Assembly: GCF_047495875.1 (NCBI RefSeq)
Contig: NC_092458.1
Span: 7,876,439-7,940,438, forward strand
Source of the DNA: Pithys albifrons albifrons
Taxonomy: Eukaryota > Chordata > Aves > Passeriformes > Thamnophilidae
Direction: 5' to 3'
DNA length: 64,000 nucleotides
Part shown: one piece after another, positions 10,401 through 22,400 of the stretch
Numbering within the stretch: the stretch's first letter is position 1
How the letters are laid out: every line of letters begins with the position of its first letter
Translations under genes and position numbers: made by a program
Notes under the pieces: model-generated
Told to the model about the DNA's origin: nothing
The model's input: the letters and a program-made list of their open reading frames with translations, nothing else
The model's database searches: none

Positions 10401-13400
10401 GCCATTCCAATGCCTGACCACTCTCTCTGTAAAGAACATCTTCCTGATATCCTGATATCCAACCTAAACCTCGTCTGGCAGAGCTTAAACCCATGCCCTG
10501 TTGTTCATTCAGTTGCAGAGGAGAAACTAATAGTACAAGTGATCTGAAACCCGCCACCTGCTGCAGCTCAGAAGGAATAAAAGAGAAGCTACACTATACA
10601 AGGTAACTTTCCTCTCAACTAGTAGTTTATAGAACTAATTTTTAAACTTACTTCAGTATCTGTGTTAGGGTAGCACAAAACCTTCCACTTTAACTAAGGT
10701 ATTTCAGCAACAGTCATAAAAAACTTGACAACAGATTGACCTGGCAGGATGCTGCCACAGAAAAGTCAAGTCTGATCACAGTGACTGCATCAGCCTTATT
10801 ACTCTAAATCAAAGACAAGGAAAACCAAGAACTGACACCTTCACCTGTGCTTTGAAAGTGGGAAACTGTATCAATGGCACACTCTAAACCACAAACTAAT
10901 CTGGCTTAACGTCTCAGTTGATAACATGAAGGGACTGGCTGGAATGTCAACTATGCGGCTGTGTGAGAATGCTCTGTCCTCTTCTCTGTCTTCAGAAACC
11001 TAATTTATGTGTTCCTCCCTATTCAGCAGCACTGCCATCTTCACTGCCATCACTGAGAGCTCTCCTTACAGCACCAGTACTGCAGGGGGTCACACTCAGG
11101 GCAGCCATGCACAGCTGGACACAGGGTTAGAAGAGTAACTGCAAACCCTCCTACCATGACTTGGGACATGTCCATGTAATTAACCATTAGCATCACTCAT
11201 CCCCTGAGTATCTACAGCATTCCCTCCACTCCAGTGACAAAGGCCAAGTGCACACCGGGGATGAGGAAGGACAGGTGTTTACACAGGTCCAAAATAAGAT
11301 AAAAAACTGTAAGCACATGCCACATTCCTGATAGGTAAACAGCACCTAGCAATAAACAACTGTTCACCTGAATCACCCCTCTGAGGACTGAACAGTTGTT
11401 GAAACATCCCTACTTAAATTCCTAAGACAAGTAAGAGGTGACAGTGCCAAAATCTGCAAGTTGCCCAGCCATCTACATGAAGCTCATCTCATTGAACAGC
11501 ACTTCACAACAAAAGCCCTCAGAAAAACTGCAGTGAACTGTAGGACTGAGGGTGTACACTGTGCACTTTCTCTCCAGGATCTGCCTTTTCAGTGTCAGTG
11601 GACTCTATAAAGTGTTCGTGCAGCAAAAAGCCCACACAACAATCCTGGCCCAAGATCTGAGATATTTTCTGGGTTGCAGGTAGGACAGGGGCAGGGCAGA
11701 AGGTGCTCTCCCACTCCTCAGAGGAAAGGCAGAGCTCACAGTTCACAAAAGGAAACTGTATTCCCCAGGCACACTCCTCACAGAGCCAGACCAGGCAGCA
11801 GTGCTTTACCTGATTGGCAGCGCCATCCCCATACAACGCCAGACAGATTTCGTTCTTGCCGAAGTATTTGCAGGCCAGCGCAATCCCGGCTCCGAGGGGA
11901 ACCTGTCACAGAGGGCAGAGCCAACCACAACCTTAGAACAACGTTTAAAGGAGCTGAAGACAGGCAGGTTGTGAGCTCTAAGGAGACATTTATGCTGTTA
12001 CAGACCTGCCCAATAAACGAGTTGCATCCACCCACTTCCATTTGTTCCAATTGATATTAAAGCCAAAATACAAACATGAACTGTATTATCAATTTGATTC
12101 ACTTTGGATACAGTTTACAAAATGGTGAGCAAACCAGGGTAAGAGAGAGCCACAGAGCAGTGGTATCTGCATACAAGCTCCTCGCACCACAAAAACTGAG
12201 AGGAAACACTGGCAACAGGACATGAGCCAAATTCACCTTGTACTTTGAAACAGAAATCATGTCTATACCTGAGCACCAACAATACCATTGCCACCATAGA
12301 AGTTTTTGGTGTACATATGCATTGATCCTCCTTTTCCCTTGGCACATCCTCCTCTGCGACCTGAAACGTGAGGAACAAGTGATTCATTTTTCAGAGGAAA
12401 AATACCATGCAAATGGGAACATCAAATGCAATTCCTAAAGGTGGTAACACTAAGGCCATGTCAGTGTCATAAGAGCTGTGTGGAGTTAAGACATGACGGC
12501 CTCTCTCTTTCAAGAGTTCATGGTTAAACATCTCACAAAACAAATAAGGGCTGAGAAAAGAGAACAATAATGAAAACATAATTCTGAAAATACAGAATGA
12601 GATTAAGAAGAAATTTTAAAACCAACCAAGAAGTTTCAGTGTCCTGCTACACAGAAGCACTGCCTGATAAATATGGAGTGTTTCTAAATAGACAACAAGG
12701 TCTGTATTTCTCATATACATAATCTGCAAGAAAGATACAGTCCTTATTACTTTTGGCTTCTGCAAGAAAGATATGAATAGTGTTCCAAATTAGTTGCAAT
12801 AATTTAGATTTGTTTTCCCTTTGAGAGTAACTACAAGTAAAAATTACAAATAGGACATTGAAAAAAACTCCAGCAATGAACAGCTCCCCATTCCACCCCA
12901 GTATTAACATAAGAAGTCACCCAGTCTGGCTTTACTAAAGCTGTGACTTGAAAATAACTAGTGCTCCATGAGGCCTTAGAACAAACTCTATTTAAATGAG
13001 CCAATCTAAGGAGACAGAATTTCTCATCAGTCCATTCAATTTCTTATTCTCATCTGTCTTGTTACCAGCTGCAGAAGATTATATTTTACTTCTAGTAAGC
13101 ACAGCTTGACTGGGTTTTTACTTTGGGGGGGGAGGGAGGGGTGTTTGGGGTTGTTTATATCTTTTTTCCTTTAGCCTTAGTGTTTATTTTAGAAGTGTAT
13201 CCCTTTCTGGAGTTTGTACTTCTCTTTCCTCCTTAGTAGTGGATAATTTTTATTATTGGTCTTTCTCATATCTTTCATATGTTTTATGTGAACTGTTATG
13301 GATTCTAGGGCCAAAGGAAAGAAAATGCTAATTTTAAGAAAAATAGTTTTCTGATTAAGTGTAATTTAACTCTGTTTGTGCAATCCTCTCTTGTGTTTTA

Positions 13401-16400
13401 GAATGTATTGTCACTTTTTGCTACACTTCCTATTTTTCTTAGAACACAAACCCATTTCTCATGTAATTGTCAATTCTCCTGAAAAGTCCTTTTCTGTAAC
13501 TTGTTTCCTGTAAGGTCTTATCTACCAGTCTTATTTTCAGTTACTCTGCTTCCTTCTCCTTCAAAAACTTTAATCCTGTCATTTCTTGGTCCTTGGAACT
13601 CAAGTTGTCTTTCAGTTTGGCATTTGTAGTCAAGATCTTTGTTTTCAGGAAAGGGCTCCAGCAGCACTCCTTTCTAGGAACTCTCTCCAAGTGTAATTTC
13701 TTGGAACAACAGTCTCTGTCTGTACTGCAGCTGCTCTCTCCCAATTACAAGAGTCCTACTGAGGTCAAGCATAATGCAATAGAAAATTATGTGTGTCATG
13801 AAATGAAACACAGGGGAAAAAACCCCCACCAAATTATTGTGTTCAGTTCTGGGCCCCTCAGTTCAGGAAAGATATTGAGGTGCTGGAGTGGGTCCAGATA
13901 AGAGCAACAAGGCTGGTGAAGAGACTGGAGCACAAGTCCTATGAGGCTGCTGGGGGTGTTTAGCCTGGAGAAGAGGAGGCTCAGAGGTGACCTCATCACT
14001 GTCTAGAACTACCTGAAGGGAAGTTCTAGCCAGGTGGGGGTTGGTCTCTTCTCCCAGGCACTCAGCAACAGGACAAGGGGGCACGGGCTCAAGCTCTGCC
14101 AGGGGAAATTTAAGTTGGATATCAGAAAAAAATTCTTTCCAGAGAGAGTAATCAGGCATTGGAATGGGCTGCCCAGAGAGGGGGTGGATTCACCATCCCT
14201 GGAGGTTTTTAAACTGAGATTAGACGTGGCACTGAGTGCCATGATCTGGTAAAGGGACTGGAGTTGGACCAAGGGCTGGACTTGATGATCTCAGAGGTCT
14301 TTTCCAACCCAATTGATTCTGTGATTCTATGATTTTATAAAAAATTCTGGTAAGTACAGGAGCACGTGACTCCTGATTTCACTGAGCACAAACCTGTAAG
14401 TTCAGCGAGGATTTCTCGGACAGGCACTCCTCGGGTGTAGGTGAAGCCGTGAGCTCTGTACGCTGTTATCACATGGTCTGTTGGCTTGATGGCAGCTTCA
14501 AGCCCTACACAGCAGGCCTCCTGTTATAGAGGGAAAATAAGCTTAGCAATGAAGGAAAACAAACAGCTTCCTCAGTCAGCACTGTGGCAAGGGCTGGCTC
14601 TGATACAGCAAGTATCAGCAGGTAACAGAGAGAGCACAGATACAGGAGCCTGGATTAAATCCCAAGGGTCGCTGGCAGGCCTGGAGCTACAACAGCCTGA
14701 GGCTCTGAATTCCAACCTGTGACTGGCAAAGGCACATGAGAAGGAAACCAGAAGCTGTGAAAATCTGAAGGCTTTTTCTCCCAAATGAAGCATCTCAATG
14801 ACTGCAATTCCAAAATGTCAGGGGATAACAGACAGACAGCAAAATTTCAGTAAGTTCACCAAGTTCCTTCTCCTGGCTGTTGCTTTTTAGTGGGCACATG
14901 TCCCATGAGACATGGAAACAAAAACCATCAGTGAAGCTTGAGGAGAAAGATGCAGGCCTTTAATACTCTGCAGTTGCTCATTTCTCACATTTAGTTGATC
15001 TTCAGCTGCACTGTGCCTTCTCTCTCTCTCCCCCTCCCTACTGCTGTCCCTGATTGCAGGGATTCATTTTTGTGCTAACACATTTTTTGTTAAAAGGTCA
15101 TTAACTAAATGATAGTTCCAGCTACAACCTCAGACATTGTATACAGATATTCAGTTCTACATTTATTCTCTGCTCTATTAATATCCCTACATTCACAGAA
15201 TCAACTAGGTTGGAAAAGACCTCTGAGACCATCGAGTCCAACCTATGACCCAACACTACAATGTCAACTCTTCCCCATCCAATCTTTTCTTAAACACCTC
15301 CAGGGACAGTGACTCCACCACCTCCCTGGACAGCCCACTCAAATGGCCAATCACTCTTTCTGTGAAGAACTTCTTCCTCCTAATGTCAAACCAAAACCTG
15401 CACTGGCAGCTTAAAACTGTGTCCTCTTGTCCTACTGCTTGTTGCCTGGGAGAAGTGACTGATATCCATGTGGCTACAACCTCCTTTCAGGCAGCTGTAG
15501 AGTGGTAAGGTGTCCCCTCAGTCTCCTCTTCTCCAGGCTAAACAACCACAGCTCCCTCCGTCACTCCTCACAGGACTTGGGCTCCAGACCCTTCATCAGC
15601 ATCTTTGTCCATCTGTAGACATGCTCCAGCACCTCAGCATCCTTCCTGAATTGAGGGGTCCAAAACTGGACACAGCAGCCTCACTAGTGCTGAGTACAGG
15701 GGAAGGATTGCTTCCCTCATCCTGCTGGCCCCACTATTCCTGATACAGGCCAGGATGCCACTGGCCTCTTCTTGGCCACCTGGGCACACTATTGTCACTC
15801 AGAACTCCCAGGCCCCTTCTGCCTGGCTACTCTAATACCACAGACTTGTGAGCATCCAAGCGGCTCAGCAGGTCACTAACTGCTTCCTCCTGGATTACAG
15901 GCGAGCTACTCGCTCCCTGTCTACCAGCTCAGGAGGTCAGTTGTCCTTAGGACAACCTGTCTCATTGCTGAAAACTGAGAGGAAAAGGGTGTTAAGTACC
16001 ACAGCCTTTTCCTCATCTTTGGTGACTATATCCCACCTGTGTCCAATAAAGAATGGAGGTTTTCTTTGCCCCTCCTTTTACTATTAATGTATTTATAAAA
16101 CACTTCTTATTATCCTTTATAGACGTGGCCAAATTAAATTCAAATTGTGCTTTCGCCTCTCTAATTTTCCTTCTGCATGACCTGACGACATCCTTAAACC
16201 ACTCCTCAGTTGCCTGTCCCTTTTTCCTAAAGATGGTAAACACCTTTTTTTACCCAAGTTCTCCTGCAAAAGCTCCCTGTCCAGCCAGGCCAGCTGTCTT
16301 CCCTGCCAGCTCACCTTTCAGCACACAGAGAACACACCACCTGCTCCTGCACCTTCGGGATTTCTTTCTGGAAGTATGTCCATCCTTCCAGACCCCTTTG

Positions 16401-19400
16401 GTTTAAGGGGATGTTTCCCAAGGTACTCTTCAAATCAGCCTCCTGAATAGGCCAAATTCTGCCCTCCAGAAGTCCAGGGTAGAGGTTTGGTTGATGGCCC
16501 TCCTTTGTTTCATCAAGTATTGAAAAGTCTTAATCATACCATGGTCACTGTACCCCAGACAATCTCTGACCACCAGATCTTCCACACGCCCTTGTTTGCA
16601 AACAGCAAGTCTAGCAGGGCCCTGCCCCAGCAGGCTGGCTCACCAGCTGAGACAGCAAGTGATCCTCCATACACTCCAAGAACCTCCTAGACTGCCTCTT
16701 CCCCGCTCTGTTGTGTTTCCAGCAGACAGAAGGTTGAAGTCTCCCACAAGAACAAGGGCTGGTGATATTGAAGCATCTGCCAGCTGCTTATAAAGTAATC
16801 ATCCACCTCTTCCTCCTGGCTGAGTGGTCTATAACAGACTCCCACCAGGATGTCAGTCCTGCTGGCCTCCCCCCCGATTCTCACCCACAGACACTCAACC
16901 ATGTTGTCACTAACCTCAAGTTCTACAGGGTCAAGAGACTTTCTAATATACAGATCCACCCCTCCACCTCTTCTACCTTGCCTGTCTCTTCTGAAGAACT
17001 TGCAGCTCTTACATTAAGTAAGGTAAGACAATATAAAATCTCCTGAAAAAACCTTTCTTACCTGACCATCATATAAGTGGCAGAAGCCACGAATAATCTT
17101 CTGCTTGTAGAGCTGGTCAGACTTGAGCTCCATGCGCCGAATGATCTGCATTGTCTTGTAGTACTGGAGCCCCTCCTCTCGAGTCATCACTGCCGTGGTA
17201 CCAGGGCCTTCTTCCAGGTGATGGAGGTCACATTTCTGCAAAGTTGAACAAGCACTTATTTCCTGAAAATAATTAATCCCATTTATGAGTATCACTTAAT
17301 TATTTTTTATGATGTGCCATTTTCAAATTCAGAGTGTAATATACCTTTTAAAAAAGAAAGCCAGCAAAACCTACATTCAGAGGTCAAAATACCTGTAAGG
17401 TTTGTGCACTGTCCCAAAATTCAGGGCAATAAAGGCCTTACTTGTAATAAAGGCAGGTTTGCACCCACAAAATAAAGCCTTGTTGTACCTACAAGCAGGA
17501 AACAAACTACAGTCCACAGAAAATACGGAAAAACGCACAATTGCAGGGTGTTACAGGCCAAATACTTGGTAAGAACTACACAGGATTTTTGGAGAGGTAA
17601 GAGAGATTGAATGTTGCCTTTGTGGAACAGTTTCTAAGATCCGGCCCTAAGACTGGACATGGCCCTCTGCTACCACAAGCAGTAACAAACCTCTGCTGCC
17701 TCAGCCACACTGCCAGTCAAACCACACCACATGTGCAGTAAAATTTCCCCCCCAAACCATGGACTCTACTGAGGGAGGGCTGATTTTAGGCACCCATACA
17801 AAAGAAATAATTAAAAATTTAAAAACAATTAAGTTCAGTGGAAGAGACCAAACAAATTACTCTGCCTGTGCAGATTAAATGGCCAAAATACTTCCATACA
17901 GGTTAAAGACAGTTTGTGTCACAACAAAAGTCTCTCCAGAGCAAATCCACTGATACCCAGATGAACTGGGTATAACACATGGGCACACTCAGACAACTCT
18001 GCTTCCAAGTTCTCCTAACAATAGAAACTTTGGAGTTTTTTCATCAACACAGGACCAAACATTAAACTCATATCTAGTCAAAAAAGAATTTTCATATAAA
18101 TATATCATAGAATCATAGAACAGACAGCGTTGGAAAAGACCTCCGAGATCATCAAGTCCAGCCCTCGGTCCAACTCCAGTCCATTTACCAGATCATGGCA
18201 CTCAGTGCCACGTCCAATCTCAGTTTAAAAACCTCCAGGGATGGGGAATCCACCACCTCTGGGCAGCCCATTCCAATGCCTGAGCACTCTCTCTGTAAAG
18301 AAGTTTTTTCTGATCTCCAACTTAAATTTCCCCTGGCAGAGCTTGAGCCCATCGTGCCCCCTTGTCCTATTGCTGAGTGCCTGGGAGAAGAGACCAACCC
18401 CCACCTGGCCAGAACTTCCCTTCAGGTAGTTCCAGACAGTGCTGAGGTCACCTCTGAGCCTCCTCTTCTCCAGGCTAAACACCCCCAGCTCCCTCAGCCT
18501 CTCCCCACAGCACTTGTGCTGCAGTCCCTTCACCAGCCTCGTTGCTCTTCTCTGGCCCCGCTCCAGTCCCTCAATCTCTTTCCTGAACTAAGGGGCCCAG
18601 AACTGAACACAACACTCAAGGTGTGGCCTCACCAACAGATATTCCTTCCCTTCCACTTGTGAAACAATTTTAATACTTTACAGGCACAGACAAACAGGGA
18701 GAGGGTGGAACAAAACCCAAATGATTGCTTTCAGATTTTCTTTCATCAGTTCCTGAATGAAATGCCAGCACAAAAGCTACTGCCAATGGAAGCACCACTT
18801 TTTCCTAAGATCCGGGCACAGTGGAAAGCTGACAGAATATAACACGTTTTTTGAGCAACACAAAGTAAAGCATTAAAAGGATGCTGCATTTTTTCCTCAA
18901 AAAACCATACGGACATCAATCAGCTGCACACTTGGGATAGGCTGCAAATAAGGAACCATTAATACTCTTCTCTCAGAACAAAAAGGTTCTTTAGCTTCTT
19001 CCTGACTCTGTTCTCACAGCTACACTGCAATATCACAGCTGCAAAGAGTCACAACTTCACATTCTTAAGAAACAAGTAGGGCTCCTACACACTGCCAAGC
19101 ACAGGGCTTCCAGCTGCTCTAAGCAATCCAGTCAGATACTGAGGGGTGTGATTCTGTAGATTCAAACTGTTGTTTTCTAACTGAAAAAGATATGGGGGCA
19201 AGTCCATCATGTTGAGATGTGCAACAAATGCTTACACAGAATGCCAGTATTAAGTGTTCTTTACTGATGCCAAAGGGGTTTTTGTTCTGATTTTCACATT
19301 TTGTAGATTTTAGGAACACAGTAGTTGTGGATTTTTAGAGGGTTAATATTTCTAACAGTTTAAGTTTAATGCCTTTCTATCACTACCCCTGTCCCAGAAC

Positions 19401-22400
19401 AGGGAGCTCAAATTCCTTTAGTTAATCAATCTTGTTTAGACTCCTTTCCAAGGTAAAGAGCTGAAGGATATCAGAAGGCCCACAGAATGAAACATAAGCA
19501 CAGGTCAGAGTGACCCAAAAGCCAGAACTGGATGAACTCCAAGAGACCAAGAGACCTTTGTGTGCCCGAGGAAGAAGAGCTGATGAAGACAGAGGGTCTT
19601 GACGACCCCAGACCCAATTCCAGGGGTTGGACCAGGGGTGGGACTGGGGCTGGACTGAGAAATGTGTAAAGCAATGATTGGAGGGATCTTATTATACAAG
19701 CCATGGAAACAAGAACTGGGACACATGCATGTCATCATGTATTCCTGTGGGCTGTAGGCCCTGTGTTATTAAAGGACCTTTACTTTTTATCTTACCCTAC
19801 ACTAATGTGGCTCCAAGTCCTGTTTTGGGGGGAGGGGTCACTCATGGCATCATTACCTTAATCTCAAACGAAGCTTCACTTGCAAAGTCTGCGTAGTTAC
19901 GTGATGCCACCATCACTCGAGAGGCCTTAGGAAAAATACAAAACCAAAACATGAGCAACACTTAAATATCAAGTAGGTGAATTTTCAAGTAATTTCTCAG
20001 AGTACTCCCAAACGGAAATGATTTATGAATTAAACTCACCAGTGCCATGTTCCTGTAAGGCTACAGAACTTTTGCTCTGTATGCACATGTTAAAGTCCTT
20101 TAAAAGCCAGTATTTAAAATTAAGATTAGAAAAAAGAATTTGAATATTTAATACCTTTGGTTATCTAAAATAAACCCAGTAAGTTTCAAAAGACTGTGAA
20201 GAGCATTGAAAACAGATAAAATAATTGGTTTTCCCTCCATGCCAGATACAAGGAGAGAGTCAATGGCTCTCTGTGCTAACTGGGATTTTGCCTTGATGGA
20301 ATAAAAGAAAACATGAACAAAAACCCCAAACCAAACAAACGAAAAAGAAAACAAAACAACAACAAAAATCCCCACAAACCCCCCAAACAAACAAAAAGAA
20401 GCCAGCAGATTTCTGCTTACAAATGACCTGCACTCTCTCTTTTCAATAGGAAGAGAAGTTGGGGGGATTCAATGCAGTAACAATGAAGGAGAATATCATT
20501 TCAGTGAGTAACAGCATGGCCACTACTTCAACATGGTATGGAAACACAGAAGGTACCTGGGGATATGTGAGACACAGAACAGAAAGGGTGGCGTGGCAGG
20601 GGAGAGATGAGGATGTTTAAAAACACATTACTGTCCTAAAGAAGGAACACGGGCTGCTGACCAGTGATCTCTGGTGTTCAGGGCAGCCTCTGAGAGCTGG
20701 GCCTGTGTCCATGCAGGAACTGTGGCCACAGCAAACACACCGCATCTGCAGTGGCAGATTTACTGCTCAGTTAATTTACACAAAAATTTCACTCAGCCAG
20801 GAAATTCATATACATTTAGCTGAAAGTTAATGATTTCAAAATGTTGACAATATCCAGGTCACTGTTTCCAAAAAAAGGTGTAATTAACAGGTATGAACTT
20901 CGAAAAAAGTCAGGAGAAATTTCTCAATCCATCTTAAGTTACCTACTCTGTTACATATTTGATTTTGCAGTAACAATTCCCCCCTTTCCCTATTATCAGA
21001 TTAAATACCTAAAAGTTTCAATTTAAACCAAGTTTCTACATTGTTTACCACAATGCATCAGTATCATTGGTGAAGAAAAGCTGATTTACTTCTAGAGCTG
21101 GAAGTAAATCAACAGTTTGGGATTGGGAGAATCACAGAATGGCCAGAGTTGGAAGGGAGGCCTTTAGACCATCTGGTTAAACCCCTGCCCTGAACATGGG
21201 GCATGAAAGCAACACTGAAGAGTCTGTACAAAGTTCTGATATGTGGCCAGTACATGTATCAAAGACATCCTGACAAGACTGAGACCTTACCTCACTAATG
21301 GCTCCCTAGGTTAGCAGCATTTGGAAGGGGGAAAAAAAGAAGAAAAAAAGAGTAAGTAGCTGTACCAAACAATTAGGGGAGGAGAAGTCAGCAAATTATT
21401 AGCCAACTACAACAGAACACTGCAAGTGGTAGTTTCCTTATGTGGAAATACAACTGCATAGTCTGGAATATGCTCAAACACTGCTCTATGCATTAAGTTT
21501 ACTTCTATTTGTTTAGTAATTTATGCCTTCACTATAGATGTATATGAACAATTCAAGACAAACATTGATATAACTGGTAAGCCCTGGGATCCAAAAATCA
21601 ATTATATTAAGATATCCAAACCAGATGTAGTTTGGCATCCCAGAAAAATGCAGTTATCTCAGGAGCAGGCCCAGAACTTGTCATAAGGGACTAATTTCAG
21701 GCACCAATATTTGCAAAATTTAATTTGCAAAATTCCAGATATTTTACTTGCCAATTAGGAAATACTTTTAGGTATGAGGCCCAAACATATATATAAAGAT
21801 CTTTCAGTAAAAGTGCTGCCTGGTGTGATTCTCCCAAATCCAGTCACCCACAAGTCACCCACAAGCAGTGAAGGTTTGGGTGAGAGAGCTGCCTCAGAAC
21901 ACAGGGCAGCAGCAGATCTGCTCTCCATGGCAAAAAGGCAGCTGACTTCCAGTTGCCAAAAAAGCACCTCTTCACTCTGACCTTGCCAACAACTCTTCCT
22001 CAGCAGGGTTAATCTTTCCCATGGCCACAGTCATTGCAGTGGAATAAGGAGAACGAAGAGGTAAAAGCATGATTTTTTTTTCACATGAAAGAGATGACAC
22101 CAAAATAACAAGCTCTGAAAGAAAACTCATGCAGAGACTGAAAGGGGCTGTTGGCTGAGCGGAGGGAGGTGGTGAAGCTCGGTCAGTCACACGTTGAACC
22201 CCAAGGGGGCCGAGCAGTGCGTGTTTATGACCCCTGTGAGGGACCCTGTGCTGTCAAAATACACGTGGGCAACACAACCCAAAGACACCAGGCCTTTGCA
22301 GGGCGAGCTGCTGCGAGCCGCGACCATTCCACTGTCACTGCGGGGCTTCATGCAGAGCGGGGGGAAAAAACCCCAAACAAAACCAAAACCAAACCAAAGA

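Noticed and set aside
11519..12050. Minus-strand frames of 90-105 codons around PDHA1 exon 6
   Set aside because: Only the 11810-11902 part is exon; the remainder is intron read-through beyond the splice sites.
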